DNA of 64,000 nucleotides, from assembly GCF_000144625.1 (NCBI RefSeq), contig NC_014376.1, positions 1,426,001-1,490,000 on the forward strand. The letters are read 5' to 3'. This DNA comes from [Clostridium] saccharolyticum WM1 (GTDB lineage: Bacteria > Bacillota > Clostridia > Lachnospirales > Lachnospiraceae). This document shows, one piece after another, positions 7,706-16,925 of this stretch. The notes under the pieces are model-generated. The model searched no databases, was not told where the DNA came from, and saw nothing but the letters and a program-made list of their open reading frames with translations. Each line of letters starts with the position of its first letter. Within the stretch, counting starts at the first letter, position 1. The translations under genes and the position numbers were made by a program.

Positions 7706-9568
7706 ATGAATAGGAAACTAAAAAAACTGACGGCCGGTTTGATGCTGGCCTGTGTGATTGCCATAGCCGGCCCGGCCGGCCGGCTGGTATCCTGGGCTGC
7801 GGATGCCAAGATCGCATTTTCCGATCCATCGGTTATGGTGGGGAACGAAGTGACGGTAAGCATGAAAGTGACCAGTGACAGCCCGCTTGGCACAGCGGAA
7901 ATCATGCTGGCTTACGATCCCAATGTTTTGGAGTTCGTCAGCGGAACCAATGCAAATGGCGGTGCAGGAGCGATTAAGGTCTTGGGAACCATGGATTCAG
8001 CCAATCAGAAAGCCTTTAGCTTTACCCTGAAATTTAAGGCTCTCCAGGCTGGTAATACTCAGATCAGCGTAACTTCCCAGGAAATTTATGATGTGGATTC
8101 CCAGGCTCTTTCTTTAAGCAAGCAGGGAAGCTCGTCGGTAAAGGTTACATCGCCAGCCACATATTCCAAGGATGCAACGCTGAAATCGTTAAAGATTTCT
8201 CCGGGAACCCTGACTCCAGGTTTTTCCCCTACGGTTGACAGCTATGGGGCTGAGGTTGACGCAAATACAACAGATCTGGTGGTAAATGCAGTGGCAGCCA
8301 ATGCGGGAGCCCACGTAAGCCTTCAGGGCGAGAAGGGCTTAAAGGCCGGAACAAACCAGGTGGTTGTAAAGGTAACTGCTGAAGATGGGCAGACAATAAA
8401 GAATTATACCATTCAGGTAAAGAAAGCAGAGGGGGGAGAAACAGTCCCTGCCACGGGAGGCAGCACGGAACCGTCTGAAGCCGAATTCGGAGCTGCAACG
8501 GTGACCATGAACGGAACCGAATACAGCATTGCGACCTCCTTTGATGAAGCATCGCTTCCGGAGGGCTTTGAAGCCGGGACTTATTCCTATAAGGGAACAG
8601 AAGTCATGTCCGGAAAAGGACTGGAAAAAGACCTTCTACTGCTTTATTTAAAGGACTCAGGAGGAAACGGCGGGTTCTATATTTATAACGAAGGCTCAGA
8701 TTCCTGGTCCCAGTTCGTACAGGTGGAAACTATTGCAAAGGCCATTGTGATTCTCCCTCTTGATGGAGATGCTGCATTACCGGATGGCTTCCGTGAACGC
8801 CAGGCCGATATAGATGGCGTACGTGTGACCGGCTGGGTGGAAAACTCAGAAGCTGAGCCTCAGTATTGTCTTTTCTATGCAATGAACTGGAATGGAGAAA
8901 AGCATTTCTACCGCTACGATCTTACGGAAAAGACCATTCAAAGATACTATGCTTCCGGAGTATCCAATGAGGAATATGTGAAAATGGTCAACACATACAA
9001 CCAGCTAACCAAGGATTACCGCATCCAGTTCTATATTCTCATTGCAGTAAGTGTCATGGCTCTTGGCTTGCTGGTAGCTGTCATCATTCTTGTGAGAAAA
9101 GGAGGCAGATCCGATCCCGGCAGGTCCGGCAGGGACAGTATGGGAAAAGGGAAGACAGAGAAAGCAGCTGATGGCAGGATGTGGGCGGAAACTGAGGAAG
9201 AAATCCCTGCAAGCAAGATCAAAAGATACACCAGGGAAGAGTTTGACAGAGAGAATTCCAAGTCAGAAGGTTTCAGAGCCGATGGCCCTGCCTCCCCAAT
9301 CAGCCCGGAATACCAGGAAGAATCCATGGACATGCCTGTTGATATGGCTGAAGGAGAACAGGAAAACCCGGAAGAGGATGATTTTATCCTGGAGTCCAGT
9401 CTGGAAGACCTGGAACGGAATCTGGCGCTATCTCAAGAAAGACATCCTGTTAGGACCAACGGAAAGAGCGGCCAAAGACCGTTGGGAAAGGAGCGGGGAC
9501 GCTTTCAGGAAGTGGAGGAATCTGGGGAAGATGAGGACGACTTTGAGTTCTTGGATCTGGATGATTAA
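7706..9568 (+). CDS. Membrane-anchored cohesin-domain protein with cadherin-like domain and acidic cytoplasmic tail
   Basis: 620 residues from ATG 7706, chosen because TAGGAG sits just upstream; the GTG at 7667 in the same frame lies inside a hairpin. A signal peptide ends about residue 33. A cohesin domain follows (about 35-150; AKIAFSDPSVMVGNEVTVSM, LAYDPNVLEFVSG). Then come a cadherin-like beta-sandwich (about 160-240; the same type of domain as in the preceding gene), an unassigned extracellular region (about 265-430), one membrane helix (about 448-470, ILIAVSVMALGLLVAVIILV), and an intracellular tail of about 150 residues rich in Asp/Glu. Cohesins bind dockerins, and the only dockerin in the window is in the adjacent gene. 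The protein is therefore probably a receptor that holds the glucosaminidase at the membrane. The acidic tail has no domain I recognise and could connect to cytoplasmic division or wall machinery. Confidence 0.88.
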   Translation: MNRKLKKLTAGLMLACVIAIAGPAGRLVSWAADAKIAFSDPSVMVGNEVTVSMKVTSDSPLGTAEIMLAYDPNVLEFVSGTNANGGAGAIKVLGTMDSANQKAFSFTLKFKALQAGNTQISVTSQEIYDVDSQALSLSKQGSSSVKVTSPATYSKDATLKSLKISPGTLTPGFSPTVDSYGAEVDANTTDLVVNAVAANAGAHVSLQGEKGLKAGTNQVVVKVTAEDGQTIKNYTIQVKKAEGGETVPATGGSTEPSEAEFGAATVTMNGTEYSIATSFDEASLPEGFEAGTYSYKGTEVMSGKGLEKDLLLLYLKDSGGNGGFYIYNEGSDSWSQFVQVETIAKAIVILPLDGDAALPDGFRERQADIDGVRVTGWVENSEAEPQYCLFYAMNWNGEKHFYRYDLTEKTIQRYYASGVSNEEYVKMVNTYNQLTKDYRIQFYILIAVSVMALGLLVAVIILVRKGGRSDPGRSGRDSMGKGKTEKAADGRMWAETEEEIPASKIKRYTREEFDRENSKSEGFRADGPASPISPEYQEESMDMPVDMAEGEQENPEEDDFILESSLEDLERNLALSQERHPVRTNGKSGQRPLGKERGRFQEVEESGEDEDDFEFLDLDD

Positions 9569-9654
9569 GAAAATGTAAATAACCGGATTCTATATGGTTG
9601 GATTATTTGAACGGAATTTTAAATAATTATCTCACAAATAACGGAAAAGAAAGT

Positions 9655-9695
9655 AACGAAAGCACCTGAATGAAGGTGCTTTCGTTATAAGTTTT
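9655..9695 (+). terminator. Rho-independent terminator after the cohesin gene
   Basis: Perfect 13-bp stem (9655-9667 with 9674-9686), six-base loop, then ATAAGTTTTT. Confidence 0.93.
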
Positions 9696-9776
9696 TGTTA
9701 GTTGAAAGAGAGGCTTTCATGACAAAAGTGATGTTACGGTTTAATTGAAACGGAATACGGGATACCAGAATAGCTG

Positions 9777-9849
9777 TCTGGGTACTGAAAAAATAAATTG
9801 ATATTTTTCAGAATTTAACCATATAATGTCCACCAGGACAGCACCCAGA
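9777..9849 (+). promoter_or_regulatory. Promoter P1 embedded in a three-way-junction-like fold
   Basis: A near-consensus promoter, TTGATA (9798-9803), 18 bases, TATAAT (9822-9827), lies upstream of gntR. The same DNA forms three nested inverted repeats: TCTGGGT 9777-9783 with ACCCAGA 9843-9849, CTGAAAAA 9785-9792 with TTTTTCAG 9804-9811, and GTCC 9828-9831 with GGAC 9836-9839. A repressor site or a processed structured leader from read-through is possible. No CtsR-type GGTCAAA repeats are present in 9690-9950. Confidence 0.6.
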
Positions 9850-9889
9850 TAACATTAAAAAGGGGAATTATACCAAACCATATTTTATG

Positions 9890-9918
9890 TTGAAAAAAGC
9901 GGCGGTTTGTGCTATCAT
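9890..9918 (+). promoter_or_regulatory. Promoter P2 for the gntR-mcsA-mcsB-clpC operon
   Basis: TTGAAA (9890-9895), 17 bases, TATCAT (9913-9918). It falls inside the longest possible gntR ORF (starting 9887), which argues that translation begins at the later ATG 9953. Confidence 0.7.
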
Positions 9919-9952
9919 GTGTATAACAGATATAACGAAAGATGGTGAAAAT

Positions 9953-10339
9953 ATGTTCTTGCAAATTGATTTTAATAGTGATGAAGCGATTTATATTCAG
10001 CTTCGGAACCAGATCATCATAGGAATCGCCAGGTCAAATATAAGAGAAGGAGACCCCCTGCCTTCCGTACGCCAGATGGCCGACAACATAGGTATTAATA
10101 TGCATACGGTAAATAAGGCGTATTCTGTGCTGAAACAGGAAGGGTTTGTCAAGCTGGACCGCCGCAAAGGGGCCGTTGTATCTCTGGACGTGGATAAAAT
10201 CCAGGTCCTTGACGAAATGCGTAGAGATTTAGGCGTTGTGCTGGCCAGAGGAGTCTGTAAAAATGTGACGTGTGAAGAGGTTCACCAGTTGGTTGACGAA
10301 ATTTTCCAGTCATTTTTAAAGAGTCAGATGGAAGAGTGA
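9953..10339 (+). CDS. GntR-family (YtrA-type) transcriptional regulator heading the clpC operon
   Basis: 128 residues from ATG 9953, preceded by GATGGTGA at 9941-9948; the upstream ATG 9887 would place the promoter inside the gene. A winged-helix GntR domain fills residues 8-75 (IYIQLRNQIIIGIA, LPSVRQMADNIGINMHTV, AYSVLKQEGFV). A short helical C-terminus with no ligand-binding domain follows, as in YtrA-type members. It sits where Bacilli and many Clostridia carry ctsR, 22 bases before mcsA, and so probably controls the same protein-quality-control operon. Autoregulation through the structured promoter region just upstream is inference. Confidence 0.88.
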   Translation: MFLQIDFNSDEAIYIQLRNQIIIGIARSNIREGDPLPSVRQMADNIGINMHTVNKAYSVLKQEGFVKLDRRKGAVVSLDVDKIQVLDEMRRDLGVVLARGVCKNVTCEEVHQLVDEIFQSFLKSQMEE

Positions 10340-10361
10340 TTCACTGGATTGGAGGTTCATT

Positions 10362-10967
10362 ATGTTATGTGAAAAATGTAAGATTCGCGAAGCTAATATA
10401 CAATATACAGAAGTTGTAAATGGAATAAAGAAGGAGCATCATTTTTGCGCCCAGTGTGCAAAAGAGATGGATTTTGGTGTGTATGCAGCTATTTTTGATG
10501 GGGAGTTTCCTTTAGGTAAGCTGCTTTCCGGTCTTTTGGGGATTGAGGATAAGGATCAGGGACCGGATAAACTCCATCAGATCACATGTCCTGCCTGCGG
10601 GACCAGCTATGAGGAGTTTGTCAGGGACAGCAGATTTGGCTGCGCCGACTGCTACGGTATTTTTGGCCCTCTCATGGAGGACAGTTTAAAGCAGCTTCAT
10701 GGAAATCTGGTTCATACAGGAAAAACGCCGGTATATCAGAAGCCGGATTATATGCCTTTAAGTCTGGGAACCGGGGAAAACTCCAGTCAGGAGAAGGATG
10801 GCCCCGGCGGAATATCATCAAATCCCAATAACATAGGCGGACGTGAGGAAATCTTTCAGTGGGATGCCCGGCTGAAAGAAGCCTTACGTTTCGAGGATTA
10901 TGAAACGGCAGCCGTATGCCGAGACAAGATCAGAGAGCTGAAGAAAGGATATGAGACAAATGCTTAG
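10362..10967 (+). CDS. mcsA: McsA-like zinc-finger/UVR protein, activator of McsB
   Basis: 201 residues. The N-terminus has CxxC pairs (CEKC, CAQC) and a second set in the middle (CPAC, CADC) that would bind zinc. The C-terminus is a UvrB/UvrC (UVR) motif (about residues 165-198: RLKEALRFEDYETAAVCRDK). In Bacilli McsA binds and activates the arginine kinase McsB and feeds ClpC. The gene overlaps the start of mcsB and its ribosome site GGAGG lies before ATG 10362. Confidence 0.92.
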   Translation: MLCEKCKIREANIQYTEVVNGIKKEHHFCAQCAKEMDFGVYAAIFDGEFPLGKLLSGLLGIEDKDQGPDKLHQITCPACGTSYEEFVRDSRFGCADCYGIFGPLMEDSLKQLHGNLVHTGKTPVYQKPDYMPLSLGTGENSSQEKDGPGGISSNPNNIGGREEIFQWDARLKEALRFEDYETAAVCRDKIRELKKGYETNA

Positions 10968-11991
10968 ATGGTTTGAACAGAAGGATACTGGTCGGCCTGG
11001 AGTAATAAGCAGCCGGATCCGCCTGGTCAGAAACTGGCAGGATTACCGGTTTCCCGCAGCCCTGGATGATAAGGAAAGCGGGGAAATGGTCCGCAAGCTG
11101 GAATTTGGCTTAAAGGATTTGGGTAAGGATGAAGGCAGGATTTATGAATTTTCCATGCTTGGAGAGCTGGAAGAGCTGGACCGGGCGGCCCTTAGGGAGC
11201 GGCGTATTTTGAATTCAGCAGCCGTTTCCAATAAAAAACCTGCTGGCCTCCTGGTCTCCGAAAATGAAGACACCGGCATCGTGTTTAACTGCGATGACCA
11301 CATCAGGATCCAGCTTCTCCAGATGGGGCTTCATCTGGAAGAGCTTTGGGAAAGAGCCAACAAGATCGATGATTACATCAACGAACGGTTTGCCTATGCC
11401 TTTGATGACCGTTATGGGTATCTTACCTCCTTCCCCACTAATGTGGGGACCGGCTTAAGGGCTTCGGTGGTGGTGCACCTCCCCATGCTTTCCCAGGGAA
11501 GGAAATTCCAGGGCCTTATCAGCGATATGGGCCGCTTCGGAGCATCTGTCCGTGGCGTTCATGGGGAAAGGGATGAGAATTTCGGTTCCCTTTATGAGAT
11601 ATCAAACCAGAAAACACTGGGACAGACAGAGCGGGAAATCATAGATACGGTTTCAAAAGCGGCCATACAGCTGACCAATCAGGAGCTTCAGGTGAGGAAG
11701 CTTTCTATGCAGAGGCACCGGGAAGAGAGAGAGGATGAAGTCTATAAATCCTACGGGGTATTAAAATATGCCAGAAGGCTGACTTCCAGGGATGCCATGA
11801 TTTTCTTGTCACAGATCATGGCGGGGCTGGCAGACGGCCTGATTCATACAGAGGAGGACTTTTCCGTCTACCGTCTGATGCTTGGTATCCAGCCGGCGAA
11901 TCTGCAGAAGATTTCCGACCGTCCCTTAAGCAAGGAGGAGCTGGATGGAGCCAGGGCGGAATTTATCCGGAGGGAATTGCCGGAACTATGA
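10960..11991 (+). CDS. mcsB: Protein-arginine kinase McsB
   Basis: 343 residues from ATG 10960; an in-frame ATG at 10951 would leave too little space after the GAAAGGA ribosome site. Phosphagen-kinase hallmarks are SSRIRLVRNW near the N-terminus, the DHIRIQ segment, TSFPTNVGTGLRASVVVHLP and GERDENFGSLYEISNQKTLG. McsB phosphorylates arginines on misfolded proteins, marking them for ClpC-ClpP. The N-terminal part overlaps the end of mcsA, which suggests translational coupling. Confidence 0.95.
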   Translation: MLRWFEQKDTGRPGVISSRIRLVRNWQDYRFPAALDDKESGEMVRKLEFGLKDLGKDEGRIYEFSMLGELEELDRAALRERRILNSAAVSNKKPAGLLVSENEDTGIVFNCDDHIRIQLLQMGLHLEELWERANKIDDYINERFAYAFDDRYGYLTSFPTNVGTGLRASVVVHLPMLSQGRKFQGLISDMGRFGASVRGVHGERDENFGSLYEISNQKTLGQTEREIIDTVSKAAIQLTNQELQVRKLSMQRHREEREDEVYKSYGVLKYARRLTSRDAMIFLSQIMAGLADGLIHTEEDFSVYRLMLGIQPANLQKISDRPLSKEELDGARAEFIRRELPEL

Positions 11992-12104
11992 GAAATTGCC
12001 TTTCGAGTTTCTTATAGCGACCGCGACAGTGGCCGAAAGAGCATGCCTGCATGTTTTCCCGGTTCATTGCCCGCGTAAATGAAAATGACAGGAGGATTGC
12101 ATTT

Positions 12105-14555
12105 ATGATAGACAGATTTACGACAAAGGCCAGGACGGCCATTAATCTGGCCGTACAGGCGGCGGAGCGTCTCGGCCACGGATACGTGGGAACAGAACAC
12201 CTGTTAATCGGGCTTTTAGAAGAGGGCGGCGGAGTTGCCGCCAGGGTTCTGGAAGAGAATGGAGTAAAGGAAGATAAAGTTTTAAACCTTATTAGCCAAT
12301 TAATTGCCCCGGACCAGGCGCTTCGTTTAAAAGAGGATGGAGGATACACTCCCGGTGCAAGAAGGGTTTTGGAAAACAGTTACCGGGAAGCCGTACGGTT
12401 TAAGGCAAACTTAATCGGGACAGAGCATTTGCTTATATCCATTATCCGGGACAACGACTGTGTTGCCTCCAGGCTTTTAAATACCATAGGGATCAGCATC
12501 CAGAAGCTTTATATCGACGTGCTGTCAGCCATGGGCGAAGACGCTCCTGCAAATAAAGAGGAGCTGATGAAATCGCCAAAGGCAAAAGGAAGCACTCCAA
12601 CCCTTGACAGCTACAGCAGGGATCTGACGGAGCTTGCGGCACAGGGGAAGCTTGACCCTGTTATTGGAAGGGAGTCTGAAATCAAACGCCTGATCCAGAT
12701 CCTCAGCCGGAGAACCAAGAATAATCCATGCCTGATCGGAGAGCCTGGAGTGGGAAAGACAGCAGTTGTGGAGGGCCTGGCACAGATGATAGCTGGAGGA
12801 GATGTGCCTGAAACCATTGCCGGAAAAAGACTTCTGACCCTGGATTTATCCGGTATGGTTGCCGGTTCCAAATACAGGGGAGAATTTGAGGAAAGAATTA
12901 AAAAGGTGATCGCCGAAGTGATCGATGATGGGGAAGTGCTTCTTTTCATTGACGAGATTCATACGATTATCGGAGCGGGAGGAGCGGAAGGAGCCATTGA
13001 CGCCTCCAACATTTTAAAGCCCTCCCTTGCAAGGGGAGAACTGCAGCTGATCGGTGCAACCACCATTGAAGAGTACCGGAAATACATTGAAAAGGATTCT
13101 GCTCTGGAAAGGCGTTTCCAGCCGGTTACCGTAGAGGAACCTTCCGAAGAGGCAGCCATCGGAATATTAAGAGGCCTTAAGGGACGGTATGAGGATCATC
13201 ATAGGGTTACCATTACGGATGATGCATTACAAGCGGCGGTGAAGCTGTCTTCCCGGTATATCAATGACCGTTTTCTTCCGGATAAGGCCATTGATGTCAT
13301 TGACGAGGCTTCATCCAAGGTGCGTCTGACCACATATGTAGAGCCGGCTGAGATTAAGGAGCTGGAAGCTGAGATCGAATTGCTGGAGGATCAAAAGGAA
13401 GCTGCCATTAAGGCGGAAGCCTATGAAAAAGCGGGAGCTATTAAGAAAAAGCAGGAAAAGAAACGGGAAAAGGTGGAAAAGATCCGGGAGCGGTGGCAGA
13501 AGGAAAAAACTTCAAAGAACCTCATTGTAGATGAGGGAGAGATCGCTGATGTAGTATCAAGCTGGACCAAGATCCCCGTAAGAAAGCTGGAAGAAGGGGA
13601 GAGCGAACGTCTCCGCAATCTTGAGACCATCCTTCATGAGCGGGTGATTGGACAGGAAGAAGCGGTCACCGCTGTGTCAAAGGCCATACGGCGGGGAAGA
13701 GTGGGCCTTAAGGACCCCAAGCGCCCCATTGGTTCCTTCCTGTTCTTAGGCCCTACCGGTGTGGGGAAAACTGAGCTTTCAAAGGCGCTTTCCGAGGCAA
13801 TGTTTGGAACGGAACATGCTTTGATCCGTGTAGATATGTCGGAATATATGGAAAAGCACAGCGTTTCCAAGATGATAGGGTCCCCCCCCGGATATATAGG
13901 ATATGACGAAGGCGGGCAGCTCAGCGAGAAGGTCCGCAGGAATCCATATTCCGTAATTTTGTTTGATGAGATTGAAAAAGCCCATCCCGATGTGTTCAAT
14001 ATCCTGCTTCAGGTGCTGGATGACGGTCATATCACCGATGCCCAGGGACGGAAAATTGATTTTAAAAACACCGTCATTATCATGACCTCCAATGCCGGAG
14101 CGGAAAACATCATATCTCCCAAGCGTCTGGGTTTTGGCGCAGTTGCGGATGAAAAGGCTGATTATAAGATTATGAAGGACCGGGTAATGGAGGAAGTAAA
14201 ACGCCTGTTCAAGCCGGAATTCATTAACAGAATTGATGAGATCATCGTATTCCATCCGTTGAATAAGACCCACATGAAGGATATTGTGACGATTATGATG
14301 AAGGATATCATGAAACGGACCCGGGAACAGATGAGCATCACCCTGGAAATTGGAGAGGATGCCAAGGAATACCTGATTAACAAGGGCTACGATGAGAAAT
14401 ACGGCGCAAGGCCCTTAAGGCGTACCATTCAGAACTGCCTGGAGGATAAACTGGCGGAAGAGATCTTAAATGGAACGGTAAAAACAGGAGATGAAGTTGC
14501 TGTGACCGCAGGTGCGGAGGGATTAAAATTTTCTGTCAGGGAGCTGGTAAAATAG
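12105..14555 (+). CDS. clpC: ATP-dependent Clp protease ATP-binding subunit ClpC
   Basis: 816 residues from ATG 12105, ten bases after AGGAGG; the ORF extension to 12051 lacks homology. Two Clp_N repeats (residues 1-150, [17 protein letters not shown]) adapt substrates. AAA-1 follows with [16 protein letters not shown] and Walker [10 protein letters not shown], then a UVR/middle coiled coil (about 415-465), and AAA-2 with [14 protein letters not shown] and [13 protein letters not shown]. The C-terminal D2-small domain ends the protein. It unfolds arginine-phosphorylated proteins for ClpP. The 113-base spacer after mcsB shows no terminator, so it is likely the fourth gene of the operon. Confidence 0.96.
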   Translation: MIDRFTTKARTAINLAVQAAERLGHGYVGTEHLLIGLLEEGGGVAARVLEENGVKEDKVLNLISQLIAPDQALRLKEDGGYTPGARRVLENSYREAVRFKANLIGTEHLLISIIRDNDCVASRLLNTIGISIQKLYIDVLSAMGEDAPANKEELMKSPKAKGSTPTLDSYSRDLTELAAQGKLDPVIGRESEIKRLIQILSRRTKNNPCLIGEPGVGKTAVVEGLAQMIAGGDVPETIAGKRLLTLDLSGMVAGSKYRGEFEERIKKVIAEVIDDGEVLLFIDEIHTIIGAGGAEGAIDASNILKPSLARGELQLIGATTIEEYRKYIEKDSALERRFQPVTVEEPSEEAAIGILRGLKGRYEDHHRVTITDDALQAAVKLSSRYINDRFLPDKAIDVIDEASSKVRLTTYVEPAEIKELEAEIELLEDQKEAAIKAEAYEKAGAIKKKQEKKREKVEKIRERWQKEKTSKNLIVDEGEIADVVSSWTKIPVRKLEEGESERLRNLETILHERVIGQEEAVTAVSKAIRRGRVGLKDPKRPIGSFLFLGPTGVGKTELSKALSEAMFGTEHALIRVDMSEYMEKHSVSKMIGSPPGYIGYDEGGQLSEKVRRNPYSVILFDEIEKAHPDVFNILLQVLDDGHITDAQGRKIDFKNTVIIMTSNAGAENIISPKRLGFGAVADEKADYKIMKDRVMEEVKRLFKPEFINRIDEIIVFHPLNKTHMKDIVTIMMKDIMKRTREQMSITLEIGEDAKEYLINKGYDEKYGARPLRRTIQNCLEDKLAEEILNGTVKTGDEVAVTAGAEGLKFSVRELVK

Positions 14556-14653
14556 CTAGCCATTTTAAATCAATTCGTGTATAATAGCTACAAGCGAGTC
14601 ATCTGTTCATCGCCAATAGGGATAAGTAAACAAAATACTAGGAGGGCAAACCA

Positions 14654-15067
14654 ATGCCGGTAATTGAAGAATTAATCCGCACAGAGCAAGACGGGACCAT
14701 CAGTTTTGGGAATCACAAATTAAAGACAAAGTCAAAGCTGCAGGATTTTGAGCACGATGGTGATTTATATAAAGTAAAAACCTTTTATGAGATAACCAAG
14801 CTGGAACGCAACGGTATGTTTGTATATGAATCCGTGCCGGGAACGACTGCCATGAATTTCACCGTATCAGATGATGGAGTGGAATTTTCCGTAGAAGGTG
14901 ACAAGGATGCCCAACTGACGATTCAACTGGCAGAGGATACCGAATATGAGGTATACGTGGATCATGCTGCCGTAGGCGGCATGAGGACCAACATGAGCGG
15001 AAAGCTCTACGTCAGCGTGGAACTGAATGAAGGTACACCTGTAGCAGTCAGGATCAAACGCAGATAA
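14654..15067 (+). CDS. Conserved Lachnospiraceae protein of unknown function
   Basis: 137 residues, soluble, predicted all-beta, with no signal peptide or membrane segment. Charged motifs include FEHDGDLYKVKTF and ITKLERNGMFVYESVPGT. I recall close relatives in Lachnospiraceae, sometimes labelled 'endosialidase', but nothing in this short sequence resembles a sialidase, so I do not use that name. AGGAGGG precedes ATG 14654 and a TATAAT-like element lies about 14579-14584. It is a single-gene unit ending at a strong terminator. Confidence 0.75.
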   Translation: MPVIEELIRTEQDGTISFGNHKLKTKSKLQDFEHDGDLYKVKTFYEITKLERNGMFVYESVPGTTAMNFTVSDDGVEFSVEGDKDAQLTIQLAEDTEYEVYVDHAAVGGMRTNMSGKLYVSVELNEGTPVAVRIKRR

Positions 15068-15081
15068 CAGGATAAGAAGCT

Positions 15082-15119
15082 GGGTCCGGCTCTTTTATGA
15101 AGAGCCGGACCCTGTTTTT
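15082..15119 (+). terminator. Rho-independent terminator
   Basis: Perfect GC-rich 13-bp stem (15082-15094 with 15100-15112), five-base loop, then G and T7. Confidence 0.96.
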
Positions 15120-15150
15120 TTCGCAGGCAACGAACCGGACACACATGCCT

Positions 15151-15194
15151 GGGGATTCATACGGGGAGTGCTTCGGCATCCAAATGAATCTCCC
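15151..15194 (+). other. Hairpin in the radA leader
   Basis: GGGGATTCAT (15151-15160) pairs with ATGAATCTCCC (15184-15194) with one bulge. It lies 35 bases before the radA start codon, with ATGCC/GGCAT able to pair around it. No T-run follows. Confidence 0.4.
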
Positions 15195-15228
15195 AAAGCG
15201 TGTTTGTTTTCAGTTAGGAGGAACTCTC

Positions 15229-16623
15229 ATGGCAAAAGGAAAAACGACTGCATTCTTCTGTAAGGAATGCGGATATGAATCAGCAAAGTGGCTGGGGCAG
15301 TGCCCTGCCTGCAAGGAATGGAATACGTTTGTGGAAGAGCCTTCCGGAAAAAGGGAGTCCGGGCCCAAGCGGGGGATCGGAGGAAATGGGGAGAGGTCCG
15401 CAGGAATTCTCATGAATGCCAAGCCCTCCCGGCTGTCCGATATCCATTTAGACGAGCAGGACCGGATGAAAACCGGTTATGACGAGCTGGACCGGGTTCT
15501 GGGAGGCGGCGTCGTCAAAGGTTCCCTTGTACTGGTCGGCGGTGATCCCGGTATCGGTAAATCCACGCTGCTGCTGCAGGTTTGCCGCAATCTGGCGGCC
15601 GGCCGCAGAAAGGTACTTTACATATCCGGAGAGGAATCTTTAAAGCAGATTAAACTGCGGGCTAACCGGATCGGAGAAGTAAAGGGGGATTTATTATTTC
15701 TTTGTGAGACCAGCCTGGAGCTGATTGAAGGTGCCATTGTGGAGGAAAAGCCCGATGTGGTGATCATTGACTCCATTCAGACCATGTTCCGGGAAGAAAT
15801 TTCTTCTGCTCCAGGAAGTGTGAGCCAGGTAAGGGAATCCACCAATATTCTGCTTCAGATTGCAAAAGGAGCAGGGATCGCCATCTTTATTGTGGGACAT
15901 GTAACAAAAGAAGGTGTGGTAGCCGGACCCAGAGTCCTGGAGCATATGGTTGATACGGTTTTATATTTTGAGGGTGACAGAAGCGCTTCTTACAGGATCA
16001 TACGGGGAGTAAAAAACCGTTTTGGTTCCACCAATGAGATCGGGGTTTTTGAAATGGTTGAAAGCGGGCTGTCGGAGGTGAAGAATCCATCGGAGTACAT
16101 GCTCAGCGGAAGACCGGAGGATGCCTCCGGTGCGGTAGTTGCCTGTTCCATGGAGGGGACAAGGCCTATGCTTTTGGAGGTACAGGCTCTTGTTACTCCC
16201 ACTGCCTTTGGTATGCCCAGACGTACTGCTGCCGGTACAGACTATAACCGGGTGAATTTGCTCATGGCTGTTTTAGAAAAACGCTGCCATTATGACTTGT
16301 CTCATTTTGATGCTTATGTAAATATTACAGGCGGACTGCGTATGAATGAACCGGCCCTGGATCTGGCCATTCTGATGGCAATCGTATCCAGCATGAAGGA
16401 CAAGGCCGTTGACCCGAAAACCATTATTTTTGGGGAAGTAGGACTGGCAGGAGAGGTGCGGGCCGTGTCCATGGCGCAGCAGAGAGTGAATGAAGCGAAG
16501 AAGCTGGGCTTTCATACCTGCGTGATGCCGGAGATTTCCCTGGAAAAGATGGGAAAGGTGGAAGGAATGCGGCTGATTGGCGTGGGTAATGTGAGAGAGG
16601 CGATTGGGAAGGTTGTGGGATGA
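15229..16623 (+). CDS. radA: DNA repair protein RadA
   Basis: 464 residues from ATG 15229 after TTAGGAGG; the upstream ORF extension overlaps a terminator and hairpin and is not coding. An N-terminal C4 zinc finger (CKECGYESAKWLGQCPAC) is followed by a RecA-like ATPase with Walker A GGDPGIGKSTLLLQ, the RadA-specific KNRFGST motif, and a Lon-protease-like C-terminal domain (about residues 290-460). RadA helps branch migration during recombinational repair. Confidence 0.97.
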   Translation: MAKGKTTAFFCKECGYESAKWLGQCPACKEWNTFVEEPSGKRESGPKRGIGGNGERSAGILMNAKPSRLSDIHLDEQDRMKTGYDELDRVLGGGVVKGSLVLVGGDPGIGKSTLLLQVCRNLAAGRRKVLYISGEESLKQIKLRANRIGEVKGDLLFLCETSLELIEGAIVEEKPDVVIIDSIQTMFREEISSAPGSVSQVRESTNILLQIAKGAGIAIFIVGHVTKEGVVAGPRVLEHMVDTVLYFEGDRSASYRIIRGVKNRFGSTNEIGVFEMVESGLSEVKNPSEYMLSGRPEDASGAVVACSMEGTRPMLLEVQALVTPTAFGMPRRTAAGTDYNRVNLLMAVLEKRCHYDLSHFDAYVNITGGLRMNEPALDLAILMAIVSSMKDKAVDPKTIIFGEVGLAGEVRAVSMAQQRVNEAKKLGFHTCVMPEISLEKMGKVEGMRLIGVGNVREAIGKVVG

Positions 16624-16740
16624 AGCAGGTGATCATAAGGATAAACTTGGAAATCCGCATAGAATAAGGTTTTTTTGTACAAGCAATCGAATGCTGCTAC
16701 GAATGCCATAGATCAAAGGATAAATGCTTGATTAACCTCA

Positions 16741-16771
16741 AGGGTCTGATTGTAAAATCAGGCCCTATTTT
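16741..16771 (+). terminator. Terminator downstream of radA
   Basis: AGGGTCTGATT (16741-16751) pairs with AATCAGGCCCT (16756-16766) with one G-U pair, then ATTTTC. The stretch 16624-16740 holds no supportable ORF. Confidence 0.75.
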
Positions 16772-16848
16772 CATGCCAAAACGAGATAAGGAGGAAAAGC
16801 GCATAGAAAAAAATGAGCCATGGCGAGATATAATAAAAAAAATTAACC

Positions 16849-16904
16849 TTTACAAGCGACCGGTGGTCGTTATATAATGAGGATACAAGAACCGACCATT
16901 GGTC
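16849..16904 (+). promoter_or_regulatory. tetR-rph promoter with two TetR-type operators
   Basis: TTTACA (16849-16854), 18 bases, TATAAT (16873-16878). Operator O1 (core GACCGGTGGTC, 16858-16868) fills the -35/-10 spacer. Operator O2 (GACCATTGGTC, 16894-16904) lies just downstream of the expected transcription start. Both fit CGACCNNTGGTCG, so a repressor dimer on either site would block RNA polymerase. The regulator gene begins 22 bases further on. Confidence 0.85.
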
Positions 16905-16925
16905 GCTATAAGGAGGTATGGTCAC

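Noticed and set aside
16624-16925. Rifamycin-associated element upstream of the rph-like gene
   Set aside because: No such motif is recognisable; the two TetR-type palindromes explain the regulatory region.
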